Assembly (NCBI RefSeq): GCF_036346295.1
Contig: NZ_CP107819.1
Location: 1,612,001 to 1,676,000 of the forward strand
Reading direction: 5' to 3'
DNA from: Streptomyces sp. NBC_00536
GTDB lineage: Bacteria > Actinomycetota > Actinomycetes > Streptomycetales > Streptomycetaceae
Length of the DNA: 64,000 nt
Shown: in pieces, positions 49,704 through 59,330 of the stretch
Layout: the number at the start of each line of letters is the position of its first letter
Position numbering within the stretch: position 1 is the stretch's first letter
Notes under the pieces: model-generated
Told to the model about the DNA's origin: nothing
Database searches by the model: none
The model's input: the letters and a program-made list of their open reading frames with translations, nothing else
Position numbers and translations under genes: made by a program

Positions 49704-50139
49704 CACGGACGCTGACACGGCCAAGGACGCGGGAGACGCCGCGGCGCCCGCGGGGCGCACGAAGCTGGTCTCGGGGCCGGGGGTGCTGCTCGTCTGGCTG
49801 TACGGGGTGATCACCGTCGGCGCGGTCTCGCGCTCGGCCTACCAGATCTCCACCGAATTCGACCGGGCTCCGCTGCCGTACGCGCTGAGCGCGGTGGCCG
49901 CGCTCGTCTACGCCTTCATCACCTATTCACTGGTGCGCGGCGGGGAGACGGCCCGCAAGGCGGCGCGGCTGTGCTGCGCCGCCGAGCTGACCGGCGTGCT
50001 CACCGTCGGGACCTGGACCCTGGTGCGGCCCGATTCCTTCCCCGACGCGACGGTGTGGTCGCAGTTCGGGATGGGCTACCTGTTCATCCCGGTGATCCTG
50101 CCGGTCACCGGGATGCTCTGGCTGCGCGCCAAGCGCTGA
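49696..50139 (+). CDS. Small four-helix membrane protein, second of a pair
   Basis: A 147-residue protein. GTG 49696 (VPDTDADTAKDAG) is chosen for the GGGGTGG site seven bases before it; a GTG nine bases earlier is possible. After an acidic N-terminus of about 25 residues there are four membrane segments (GVLLVWLYGVITVGAVS, YALSAVAALVYAFITYSLV, then two more), ending in basic LWLRAKR. It overlaps the previous gene and is probably its partner; the function is unknown. Confidence 0.78.
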   Translation: MPDTDADTAKDAGDAAAPAGRTKLVSGPGVLLVWLYGVITVGAVSRSAYQISTEFDRAPLPYALSAVAALVYAFITYSLVRGGETARKAARLCCAAELTGVLTVGTWTLVRPDSFPDATVWSQFGMGYLFIPVILPVTGMLWLRAKR

Positions 50140-50155
50140 CCGCTCGGTCGGTGGC

Positions 50156-50653
50156 TCAGGCGCTGACGGCGTAGTCGGTGGTTTCCTTCTCCAGCATGAC
50201 CAGCTCCACGCCGTCCGATGCGGTCCGGCCGCCGACGGCGACGTAGCCCGCCTTGCGGTACATGCGCAGGTTCGACTCGCTCTTGCGGCCGGTGAAGAGG
50301 CGGAAGCGGGCGGCCTTGGAGCCGTCGGCCAGCGCCTCCTCCACGCCGCGCAGCAGACGGGCGCCGAGGCCGTGGCCCTGGAGCCGCGGGTGGACGCACA
50401 GTTTGGCGATCTTGCCGGTGCCGTCGTCGTCGGTGCTGCCGCGCACCGCGCCGACGACCTCGTCGCCGAGCCGGGCGACCAGCACGGTGTCGCTGGCCAG
50501 CTCGCCCTTGAGGGAGTCCAGGGACTGGGTGAGGGGCTGGATCAGGTAGTTGCCGTACAGCTCGGCCTCGCTCTGGAAGCACAGGTACTGCAGCTTGAAG
50601 ATCTGCTCCGCGTCCTCGGCCGTCGCTGCCGAAATGGTCACGCTCATGCCCAT
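50156..50653 (-). CDS. GNAT family N-acetyltransferase
   Basis: A 165-residue acetyltransferase. The start MGMSVTISAATAEDAEQI at 50653 has GGGAGG nine bases upstream. The acetyl-CoA motif is CVHPRLQGHGLGARLLRGVEEAL (Q-G-H-G-L-G; about 87-109, in parts), and SNLRMYRKAGYVAVGG is the C-terminal block. The substrate is unknown. It is convergent with the small membrane protein pair. Confidence 0.88.
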   Translation of the reverse strand: MGMSVTISAATAEDAEQIFKLQYLCFQSEAELYGNYLIQPLTQSLDSLKGELASDTVLVARLGDEVVGAVRGSTDDDGTGKIAKLCVHPRLQGHGLGARLLRGVEEALADGSKAARFRLFTGRKSESNLRMYRKAGYVAVGGRTASDGVELVMLEKETTDYAVSA

Positions 50654-50690
50654 GTGCGCATGCCTCCCGCTCACCTGGTAGCCCGTTGGT

Positions 50691-51209
50691 CTACCGCTCC
50701 TTTCCCCGCAGGCCAGGAGCCTCAACCTCTGCAGCCAGCATTCTGCGCAGACATCCCAGGCAACGGGAACGCACCGGCCCCAAACTTCCTTGTGAGATAC
50801 CCAACTCTCCTGCGATTTCACGGTAGGTGAGGTCCCTGGGCGATAGAAAAGCAGTCATGAGTTCCGGGCAGCGTCCGGGCAGCCGGGCGACCGCCGACCG
50901 GACGGCCCGGTCCTGTTCGCGGTGGAGCAGCTCGCCCTCGGGCCCGTGTTCGGGTGCCTCGTCGGCGCAGCCCGCGGGTCCGGCGTACGGGACTTCGCGC
51001 TGGGTCCGGCGCCGGGCGAGGCGGGCCTCGGCGCGCACCGCCCGGCGCAGCCAGCGGGCGGGTTCGGCGGGCGCGGGCCCCTGCCGGTCCCGCTCCAGCA
51101 GCCGCACCCATACCGCCTGTTCCAGATCGGCCGGATCCATCCCGGCGAGCGGTGCTTCGGCGGCGGCCTCCGCCGAGAGCAGGGGTCCGAGTTCCTTGAG
51201 CAGGTCCAT
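50691..51209 (-). CDS. Short sigma-70-like protein (ECF-type, region 4 clear, region 2 degenerate)
   Basis: A 172-residue protein. The C-terminal part is a clear region 4: VARLPGRCPELMTAFLSPRDLTYREIAGELGISQGSLG in parts (about 108-150), ending in RSRCLGCLRRML. The N-terminal half has a helical DLEQAVWVRLLERD and WLRRAVRAEARLARRR that resemble the end of region 2 only, so core-binding and -10 melting segments appear reduced. It may be a divergent ECF factor or a sigma-like regulator. Four Cys are present in total, two at the C-terminus (CLGC). There is no anti-sigma neighbour. Confidence 0.75.
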   Translation of the reverse strand: MDLLKELGPLLSAEAAAEAPLAGMDPADLEQAVWVRLLERDRQGPAPAEPARWLRRAVRAEARLARRRTQREVPYAGPAGCADEAPEHGPEGELLHREQDRAVRSAVARLPGRCPELMTAFLSPRDLTYREIAGELGISQGSLGPVRSRCLGCLRRMLAAEVEAPGLRGKER

Positions 51210-51320
51210 GCCGGGCGGGACGCGAATGCCGCGCCCGGTGGTTTCCCCACCGGACGCGGCACACTCGTACGAGTCCTCGCGCTGCCCCGTTGACGGGTCA
51301 GCGGCGGTTCAGCTGACGGG

Positions 51321-52508
51321 TCAGCGCGGGCGGCGCCCCGGGCGGAAGTCCTCGGCGGCGAGGAGCGCGGTGTCGGCGTTGTCCGTGAAGATCGCGTCGA
51401 TCCCGAGGCCGAAGTAGGCGCGGAAGGCGCCGAAGGCGTCCCCGTAGGCGTTCGGGTCGGTGCCCTTGCGGAAGTCGGCGGGCAGGAAGGTGTTCTCGTT
51501 GCGCGCGGTGTAGGGGTGCAGGATCAGCCCGCGCGCGTGGGCGTCGCGCACCAGGGTGGTCGGCGTCCCCAGCTTGCCCGCGGCGTCGCGCGGCACGATC
51601 AGGTCCATGGTCGGGCCGATGGCCTGCGCGTACCCGGCGATCCACTTCAGGCCCTCGGGCGTGACCAGGTCGGCGACCGTGCGCGGGTCCTTGGCCAGTT
51701 CGAAGTCCCAGGGGCGGGTGTTCGCGGCGCCCAGCAGCACCACGCCGGGCGCCGAGACCAGCTTGGCGAGCCGCTGGATGCTGGAGGGTTCGAAGGACTC
51801 CAGGAACATGGCCGAGTTCCGCCGGTCGCGGCCGTAGCGGCGGAGCAGTTTCGCGAGCGGCTCCTCCAGGCCGAGGCCCAGGGCCCGGAAGTAGCTGGGG
51901 TGCTTGGTCTCCGCGTGCAGCCAGACCCGCTTGCCGCGCCGCTTCCCCTCGCGGTCGGCCCAGCGCAGCACCTCTTCGAAGGTGGGGACCTCCCAGCGGC
52001 CGTCGTAGAGCGTGTTGCGCTGGCGGACCGCGGGGAGACGTTCCTTCGCCCGCAGGGTCTTCAGCTCGGCCAGGGTGAAGTCCTCGGTGAACCAGCCCGT
52101 GATCGAGACCCCGTCCACCGACTTGGTGGTGCGCCGGGAGGCGAACTCGGGGTGGTCGGCGACGTCCGTGGTGCCGCCGATCTCGTTCTCGTGCCGGCAG
52201 ACGAGGTGGCCGTCGCGGGTGGGCACCAGGTCCTGCTCGATGACGTCCGCGCCCAGGTCGAGGGCCAGCTGGTAGGAGCCGAGGGTGTGCTCGGGCCGGT
52301 AGCCGCTGGCCCCCCGGTGTCCGATGACCGTCGGGTACGGCAGCGTCCGGTAGCCCCCGCCGTCGCCGTACGCCTGCGCGTCCGAAGGCTGGGTACCGTT
52401 CGCCTCCGCGGCCGCCGCCGGGCCCGCGCCGAGCCCGAGCGCTCCGCCGCCCGCCGCCAGTACGGCCGCCCCCAGAACCGCGCGCCTGCCTGCCCCGCCC
52501 TGCGCCAT
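51321..52508 (-). CDS. glpQ: Secreted glycerophosphodiester phosphodiesterase (GlpQ-like)
   Basis: A 395-residue exported enzyme that hydrolyses glycerophosphodiesters to glycerol 3-phosphate and an alcohol. The N-terminus GAGRRAVLGAAVLAAGGGAL has a twin-arginine-like pair and a hydrophobic core, ending at AAAAEA. The GDPD catalytic motif is IGHRGASGYRPEHTLGSY (His-Arg and Glu, about 62-78), followed by IEQDLVPTRDGHLVCRHE (about 90-107) and LHAETKHPSYF. GAGGGG precedes the ATG. It is divergent from plsC; phosphate control is known for some Streptomyces glpQ genes but no PHO box is clear here. Confidence 0.93.
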   Translation of the reverse strand: MAQGGAGRRAVLGAAVLAAGGGALGLGAGPAAAAEANGTQPSDAQAYGDGGGYRTLPYPTVIGHRGASGYRPEHTLGSYQLALDLGADVIEQDLVPTRDGHLVCRHENEIGGTTDVADHPEFASRRTTKSVDGVSITGWFTEDFTLAELKTLRAKERLPAVRQRNTLYDGRWEVPTFEEVLRWADREGKRRGKRVWLHAETKHPSYFRALGLGLEEPLAKLLRRYGRDRRNSAMFLESFEPSSIQRLAKLVSAPGVVLLGAANTRPWDFELAKDPRTVADLVTPEGLKWIAGYAQAIGPTMDLIVPRDAAGKLGTPTTLVRDAHARGLILHPYTARNENTFLPADFRKGTDPNAYGDAFGAFRAYFGLGIDAIFTDNADTALLAAEDFRPGRRPR

Positions 52509-52759
52509 GTCTGCCCCTCATCCCGTTCGGGCCGCCCGGGGCCTGTCGCCCCCGGTCGGCGGACCGATGGTAGGCAGCGACCGGTGGCGGGCGGGGGGTG
52601 TGGGGCGGGACGGGCGGAAAACATGGCGGAAACGTGCGTCAACATTGCGTATCGGCCTCGTGAACCCGATGTGCGATCAGAGCGGACCCGCGAGTATCGT
52701 CCTCACCTGCACTGAGCACGCACGGTGCTGAAGACGCATTCGATACCGGAGGGCCCACG

Positions 52760-53431
52760 TTGTCCCGTCTTGCGCTCATCAAAGCCACTGTCGGACCGGT
52801 CATGCGGATGATGTTCCGCACCCGTGTGGAGGGCGTCGAGAACATTCCGGGCAGCGGGCCGGTCATCCTCGCGGGCAACCACCTGACCTTCATCGATTCG
52901 ATGATCCTGCCCCTGGTGTGCGACCGCCAGGTGCACTTCATCGGCAAGGACGAGTACGTCACGGGCAAGGGCCTCAAGGGCCGGGCGATGGCCTGGTTCT
53001 TCACCGGCTCCGGCATGGTGCCGGTGGACCGCGACGGCGCCAACGGCGGGGTCGCGGCCTTGATGACCGGTCGCAGGATCCTCGAAGAGGGCAAGATCTT
53101 CGGCATCTACCCGGAGGGCACCCGCTCCCCCGACGGCCGCCTCTACCGCGGCCGCACCGGCATCGCCCGGCTCACGCTGATGACCGGCGCCCCGGTGGTC
53201 CCGTTCGCGGTGATCGGCACCGACAAGCTCCAGCCCGGCGGCAAGGGCATGCCGCGCCCGGGCCGGGTCACCATCCGCTTCGGCGAGCCGATGGAGTTCT
53301 CCCGGTACGAGGGCATGGACCGCGACCGGTACGTGCTGCGCGCGGTCACCGACTCGGTGATGGCCGAGGTCATGCGGCTCTCGGGCCAGGAGTACGTCGA
53401 CATGTACGCGACCAAGGCCAAGGCCGCCTGA
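52760..53431 (+). CDS. plsC: 1-acyl-sn-glycerol-3-phosphate acyltransferase (PlsC)
   Basis: A 223-residue acyltransferase that converts lysophosphatidate to phosphatidate at the membrane. The start is a TTG at 52760 with GGAGG eight bases upstream. The H-X4-D motif is NHLTFIDS (about 39-46), the glycerol-phosphate-binding motif is YPEGTRSPDGRLYRG (about 116-130), and APVVPFAVIGTDKL is block IV. It is divergent from glpQ, a glycerophosphodiesterase, so both act in phospholipid turnover. Confidence 0.94.
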   Translation: MSRLALIKATVGPVMRMMFRTRVEGVENIPGSGPVILAGNHLTFIDSMILPLVCDRQVHFIGKDEYVTGKGLKGRAMAWFFTGSGMVPVDRDGANGGVAALMTGRRILEEGKIFGIYPEGTRSPDGRLYRGRTGIARLTLMTGAPVVPFAVIGTDKLQPGGKGMPRPGRVTIRFGEPMEFSRYEGMDRDRYVLRAVTDSVMAEVMRLSGQEYVDMYATKAKAA

Positions 53432-53472
53432 GCCCTGGGCCCCGAGCCCGGGTCCGAGGGCGGCCACCCGCC

Positions 53473-54996
53473 CTACTGCCTGCTCAGTGACCGGCTGACG
53501 CCCGCCGCGGTGGTCGTCGCCAGCACCCAGCCCGTCACGATCAGCAGGTACGACAGCCACTGGTACCACCCGCGCGGACCGAAGGCCTCCTCCTGCCCGA
53601 AGCCGATGATCGGCAGCATCAGGTCGAGGGTGTAGAAGACCGGGTTGAACTCGGGTGCCTCGCCGGGTTTGAGCGGGGCCGGGGGCCGGAGCCCGTAGGC
53701 GACGGCTCCCGTGCACAGCAGGGCCATGAGCCAGCCCGCCGCGCGCAGCGGCCGGAAGCCGTACCCCACCGTCACGTCCTGGAGCAGCCCCCACACCCGG
53801 GCGTGCCGGGGCAGGGTGCGCCGGTGCCTGCGGAGCTTGGCGAGCTGCACGCTGCGCGCGGCCCCCTCGTCCCCCGCCGAGCGGTAGGCGGCGGCCAGCT
53901 GCTCGTAGGCGTACGGGAGGTAGCCCGCAGCCTCGCGCTCCAGGGCGGGCAGCCGCTCCTCGGCGGGCAGGTGCGGGACGAGGGTGCGATAGGTGAGGCC
54001 GTCGAAGCGGATCTGCTCCGGCAAGGTGGCGGGCGTGACGTGCAGCATGTCGAACTGGGAGCGACGCAGGTTGACCGCGCCCTGGATGGTCGGGCAGGAG
54101 CGCAGCCAGACCTCGCCCGCCACGCAGCTGGAGGCGCGCAGGGCGACGCCGCCGGGGTTCACGAGCCGGGCGTAGGCGAGGTTGAGCTGACCCGGTATGC
54201 GGGACCCGGTGAGGTTGACCCGGCCGTGGGTCTCCATCCGCATGGCGCGCAGGTCGGTGCCGACCGTCAGGGTCTCGGCGTGCAGGGCGGTCCCGCCGGG
54301 GGCGAGGAGCCGGGCGTCGTCGAGGTTGATCTGGCCGCCGACCGTGGTTCCGTTGATCTTGGTCTGGCCGTGGACGGTGAGTTCCATGGCGATGACGTCG
54401 GTGCCGATGTCGGCGTGGTTGACCTGGAGCTGGGGCTCCTGGTCGGCTTCCTGGTCCTCCCGGTCCTCCCCACCGGTCGCGGGAGTGCCGATGACCGCAC
54501 GGCGGATGAAGAGGCCGCCGGCTATCCGGGCCCCGGCGAGCCGGACGGGTCCGGTGATCGTGCAGCAGGACAGCCTGAGCGTGGTGTCGACCCGGACGGT
54601 GTCCGCGGTCAGGCCGGGAAGGGTCGAGTCGTTGGCCACGAAGACCCGCAACCGGGCTCCGTAGAGCAAGGGCTTGCGTTCGAACCAGCAGGCGCGCAGC
54701 CGGATCGGGTGCTCGACGACGGCGTACTTGAGGTTCAGCTTGCCGGTGATCCGGGCGCCCCGGATGTTGAGGCCGGCGACCTGTCCCTCGGCGGTGGGGC
54801 CACCGAGCAGCAGCGCGCTGAGCACCTCGGCGCGTACGGTCCGCTCCGGACCCCAGGTCTCCCCGCCCGCTCCGGTCGCGTCGGGGTGCTCACGGAAGTC
54901 GACGCCTTCACCGCGCGGGAAGGCGTCCCATACGCGGCGTTCGGCCGGGGTCAGATCGGTGATCTCCATCGCCGGGATGGTGTCCCGGGGTTCCAC
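53473..54996 (-). CDS. Beta-helix-like protein with a C-terminal TM-pore-TM module
   Basis: A 507-residue protein often given vague names; I see no oxidoreductase motif. Start GTG 54996 has GGAG upstream; an ATG at 54969 is possible. Residues ~60-340 repeat a pattern G-L-N-I-x-G-A-x-I-x-G-x-L-N-L-x2-A, which suggests a right-handed beta-helix. An acidic insert GEDREDQEADQEPQ is near 185. The C-terminus has a helix (about 421-436, GWLMALLCTGAVAYGL), a re-entrant-like segment FYTLDLMLPIIGFGQ (about 453-467), and a final helix (about 479-500). The IIGFG string resembles the TVGYG filter of potassium channels. Confidence 0.75.
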   Translation of the reverse strand: MEPRDTIPAMEITDLTPAERRVWDAFPRGEGVDFREHPDATGAGGETWGPERTVRAEVLSALLLGGPTAEGQVAGLNIRGARITGKLNLKYAVVEHPIRLRACWFERKPLLYGARLRVFVANDSTLPGLTADTVRVDTTLRLSCCTITGPVRLAGARIAGGLFIRRAVIGTPATGGEDREDQEADQEPQLQVNHADIGTDVIAMELTVHGQTKINGTTVGGQINLDDARLLAPGGTALHAETLTVGTDLRAMRMETHGRVNLTGSRIPGQLNLAYARLVNPGGVALRASSCVAGEVWLRSCPTIQGAVNLRRSQFDMLHVTPATLPEQIRFDGLTYRTLVPHLPAEERLPALEREAAGYLPYAYEQLAAAYRSAGDEGAARSVQLAKLRRHRRTLPRHARVWGLLQDVTVGYGFRPLRAAGWLMALLCTGAVAYGLRPPAPLKPGEAPEFNPVFYTLDLMLPIIGFGQEEAFGPRGWYQWLSYLLIVTGWVLATTTAAGVSRSLSRQ

Positions 54997-55038
54997 GGAC
55001 TGTCAACTCCGTGCGGGACACCACCCTCTGATGTGTGG

Positions 55039-56586
55039 TCAGTGCTCGATGCCGTCCTGCAGTTCCTGGCCCTTGAGCAGGAACCACGCGGCGGCGGCCG
55101 TGGCGAGCAGGACGGCCGCGCCGACGCCCGAGGCGAGCCGCAGCCCGTCCACGAAGGCGTCCTGGGCCGCGCCCACCATCACCTGGGCGGTGTGCGGGTC
55201 GAGGCTCCTGGCCGCGTCGACGGCGCCGCCGAGGGATTCGTGCGCGGCGTCGGCGACCGGTCCGGAGACCGAGGCGGGGGCCGTGAAGCTCTGGTAGACC
55301 CCGGTGACGATGGAGCCGAGCAGGGCGATGCCGAGGGCCGCGCCGAGTTCGTACGCCGTCTCGGAGACGGCCGAGGCCGAACCGGCCTGCTCCTTGGGCA
55401 CGCTGGAGAGGATCACGTCGGCGGTGACGGTGAAGGAGAAGCCCGCGCCGAGGCCGACGACGAGCAGGGCGGCGCCGAGCAGCGGGTAGCCGGTCTCCTT
55501 GCTGATGACGGTGAGGGCGGCCAGCGCCAGGCCGATCGCGGCGAGACCGCCGGTCACGATGACGCGTACGGAGTACTTGCGCGCGAACTGCCCCGCGAGC
55601 AGGCCGGTGACCACCGCGCCGACGGCGGCGGGCAGTTCGGCCAGGCCCGCTTCCAGCGGCTCGCGGCCCTGGACGAGCTGGAGGAACTGGGAGAGGAAGA
55701 AGACCAGTCCGGAGAGCCCGAAGACGGTCAGCAGGTCGGCGAGGACCGCGCCGGAGAAGCCGCGGTGCTTGAAGAGCTTCATGTCGAGCAAGGGCGCGGC
55801 CAGCGTGTGCTGGCGGCGCACGAAGGCGTAGAGCATGGCGGCGCCGAGGACGGCGGCGGCCCAGACCTCCCAGCTGAGCCCGTGGGTGGCGACCTGCTTG
55901 ACGGCGTAGACGACACCGATGATGCCGATGAGCGAGAGGGCGACGCTGAGCAGGTCCCAGGGGCCCTTCGCGGGGTTCTTCGACTCGGGCAGCAGCTTGA
56001 TGCCGACGACGACCAGGACGATCATCACGGGCAGGTTGATGAGGAAGACCGAGCCCCAGTAGAAGTGCTGGAGCAGGGCTCCCCCGACCACCGGGCCGAT
56101 GGCCGCGCCCGCCGAGGCGGTGGCGCCCCAGATCCCGATGGCGAGGCTGCGCTCCTTGGGGTCGTGGAAGATGTTGCGGATCAGCGCGAGCGTGGACGGC
56201 ATCAGGGTCGCACCGGCGACGCCGAGCAGGGCGCGGGCCACGATCATCATCTCGGGGCTGGTCGCGTAGGCGTTCAGGACCGAGACGAGGCCGAAGGCGG
56301 TGGCGCCGATCAGCAGCAGTTTCTTGCGGCCGATGCGGTCGCCGAGGGAGCCCATGGAGACGAGCAGGCCGGCGATGACGAAGGAGTAGACGTCGCCGAT
56401 CCACAGCAGCTGGGTACCGGACGGCTTGAGGTCCTCGCTCAGGGAGGGAGTGGCGAGACCGAGGACGGTGGCGTCGACCGCGACCAGCAGGACGGCCAGG
56501 ACGAGGACCGAGAGCGCGATCCAGCGCCCGGGGCTCTTGCCGTCCTCCGTCCCCTTCCGCCTGCTCAGCTCTTCGGTTCTGCTCAT
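55039..56586 (-). CDS. DHA2-family MFS drug:H+ antiporter (14 TM helices)
   Basis: A 515-residue efflux pump with about 14 membrane helices. Motif A of the MFS is seen as GSLGDRIGRKKLLLIG (about 79-94), the antiporter motif C-like stretch GPVVGGALL is near 164, and motif D1 is VDATVLGLATPSL (about 38-50). The ATG overlaps the stop of the tetR gene by four bases, so the two are co-transcribed and the pump is probably induced when the TetR protein releases its operator. The drug specificity is unknown. Confidence 0.93.
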   Translation of the reverse strand: MSRTEELSRRKGTEDGKSPGRWIALSVLVLAVLLVAVDATVLGLATPSLSEDLKPSGTQLLWIGDVYSFVIAGLLVSMGSLGDRIGRKKLLLIGATAFGLVSVLNAYATSPEMMIVARALLGVAGATLMPSTLALIRNIFHDPKERSLAIGIWGATASAGAAIGPVVGGALLQHFYWGSVFLINLPVMIVLVVVGIKLLPESKNPAKGPWDLLSVALSLIGIIGVVYAVKQVATHGLSWEVWAAAVLGAAMLYAFVRRQHTLAAPLLDMKLFKHRGFSGAVLADLLTVFGLSGLVFFLSQFLQLVQGREPLEAGLAELPAAVGAVVTGLLAGQFARKYSVRVIVTGGLAAIGLALAALTVISKETGYPLLGAALLVVGLGAGFSFTVTADVILSSVPKEQAGSASAVSETAYELGAALGIALLGSIVTGVYQSFTAPASVSGPVADAAHESLGGAVDAARSLDPHTAQVMVGAAQDAFVDGLRLASGVGAAVLLATAAAAWFLLKGQELQDGIEH

Positions 56587-57134
56587 TTCTCCACACTCCG
56601 TCGTGCGCCACCGAGCAGCAACTCGGTGATCATGTACTGAAAGTCCTTGGCGGCGACCCGGCCGTCCATGACGGCCCAGGCGCAGGTGCCGATGAGGCCG
56701 TACAGGGCCTCGGTGAGCCAGGCGGGGCTGAGGTCGATCCGGATGTCGCCCTCCTGCTGGCCGCGCCGGAAGAGCGCGGAGACCCGCGCGTCGAGCCGGG
56801 CCCAGCCCTCGTGGACCTCGTCGCCCTCGAAGAGCTGGTTCTCGGTGACGAGGAAGGCCAGCAGCAGGGCGTTCGGCTCGGCCTCGGCGACGAGGCGGCC
56901 TAGGGCGTCGACGGCGCTCCCCTGGTCCAGGCGGGCCTTGTCGAAGGCGACCTCGAACTCCCGGATGCCGAGTTCTTCGAGGGCCCGTACGAGGGCGTCG
57001 CGCCCGGCGAAGTGCCGGTGCAGGGTCGCGCGGCCGATGCCGGCCGCACGGGCGACCTCGTCCATCGTCGCGGTCGATTTGCGGGAGAGCAGGGCCGCCG
57101 CAGCGCGGAGCACCTGGTCACGATCCATGGCCAT
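56583..57134 (-). CDS. TetR-family transcriptional repressor
   Basis: A 183-residue regulator of the adjacent MFS pump. I use ATG 57134 (MAMDRDQVLRAAAALL) because a TATGGT box ends six bases upstream and no Shine-Dalgarno is present; a GTG at 57164 lies inside the operator and is unlikely. The helix-turn-helix is TMDEVARAAGIGRATLHRHFAGRDAL (about 23-48, in parts). The rest is the all-helical ligand-binding and dimerisation domain ending in LLGGARRSVEK. It overlaps the MFS start by four bases. Confidence 0.92.
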   Translation of the reverse strand: MAMDRDQVLRAAAALLSRKSTATMDEVARAAGIGRATLHRHFAGRDALVRALEELGIREFEVAFDKARLDQGSAVDALGRLVAEAEPNALLLAFLVTENQLFEGDEVHEGWARLDARVSALFRRGQQEGDIRIDLSPAWLTEALYGLIGTCAWAVMDGRVAAKDFQYMITELLLGGARRSVEK

Positions 57135-57140
57135 GAGACA

Positions 57141-57173
57141 ACCATAACCCGAATGAGACGTCACTGTCTCATT
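57141..57173 (-). promoter_or_regulatory. TetR operator overlapping the leaderless tetR promoter
   Basis: AATGAGAC (57152-57159) and GTCTCATT (57166-57173) form a perfect inverted repeat with a 6-base spacer. A further half-site ATGAGAC lies at 57133-57139. The -10 box TATGGT on the minus strand is next to it, so repressor binding would block its own promoter. Confidence 0.7.
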
Positions 57174-57218
57174 GAATATTCAGATGCCCCCACGGGGCAC
57201 GGAAGGAATCCTGCCGTG

Positions 57219-57734
57219 ATGACGAAGAAGCCGCTGCTGCTGATCGATGTGGACGGCCCGCTGAACCCCTACGCGGCCAAGCCCCAGCGCCGCCCCGAGG
57301 GCTACACCACCCACCGGATGCGGCCCACCGGCTGGTCGCCGGCCGAGAGCGCGAAGCCGCTGCGGGTCTGGCTGAACCCGGGGCACGGCGCGGAGCTGCT
57401 GGCGCTGGCGGACGCCTACGAGCTGGTCTGGGCGACCACCTGGAAGGACGAGGCCAACGACTGGATAGGGCCGCACCTGGGGCTGCCGCGGCTGCCGTTC
57501 ATCGACTGGCCGCAGATGCACGGGCGGGCGCCGCGGGGGACGTTCTGGAAGACGCAGTACGTCCTGGAGTACGCCGGGGAGCGGCCGTTCGCGTGGGTCG
57601 ACGACGACATCACGCCGATGGACCGGGAGTACGTCGGCCAACGCCACCCGGCCCACGCCCTGTTGCTGCGCATCGACGAGCAGATCGGGCTGGTCCGGGG
57701 GGACTTCGCGCGGCTGGCCGCGTGGGCGGCGTAG
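57219..57734 (+). CDS. HAD-like domain protein
   Basis: A 171-residue protein starting MTKKPLLLIDVDGPLNPYAA; a GTG three bases before is also possible and both use AAGGA upstream. The DVDGPLN motif (Asp about 10 and 12) is the HAD motif I. VWATTWKDEAN (about 74-84) carries a motif II-like Thr, and PFAWVDDDITPMDREY (about 123-138) the acidic motif IV. The cap domain is minimal. Phosphatase activity is likely but the substrate is unknown. It is divergent from tetR and its promoter region contains the same operator. Confidence 0.82.
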   Translation: MTKKPLLLIDVDGPLNPYAAKPQRRPEGYTTHRMRPTGWSPAESAKPLRVWLNPGHGAELLALADAYELVWATTWKDEANDWIGPHLGLPRLPFIDWPQMHGRAPRGTFWKTQYVLEYAGERPFAWVDDDITPMDREYVGQRHPAHALLLRIDEQIGLVRGDFARLAAWAA

Positions 57735-57747
57735 AGCGGGCATGCCG

Positions 57748-57784
57748 GAGGGGGCGGACGGGGCGGGGCCCCGGCCGCCCCCTC
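57748..57784. terminator. Terminator between the HAD gene and argH
   Basis: Arms GAGGGGGCGG and CCGCCCCCTC (10 bp) with a G/C-rich loop lie between the two convergent stops. Confidence 0.6.
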
Positions 57785-57797
57785 GGTGCGCTCGCGC

Positions 57798-59237
<1,440 letters not shown>

Positions 59238-59254
59238 TCAAAGGGTGGGTGTAC

Positions 59255-59293
59255 GACGGCCTCCCCGTCGCGGAGGTAACCGGGGAGGCCGTC
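59255..59293 (-). terminator. Stem-loop between argG and argH
   Basis: Perfect 13-bp arms GACGGCCTCCCCG and complement with a 13-base loop. It lies 38 bases after the argG stop and may reduce read-through to argH rather than abolish it. Confidence 0.65.
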
Positions 59294-59330
59294 AAAGCAC
59301 TGCGCGGGCATACCGCCCAACGACTGGACC

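Noticed and set aside
53473..54996. Oxidoreductase name for the beta-helix protein
   Set aside because: No nucleotide-, flavin- or metal-binding motif is visible.
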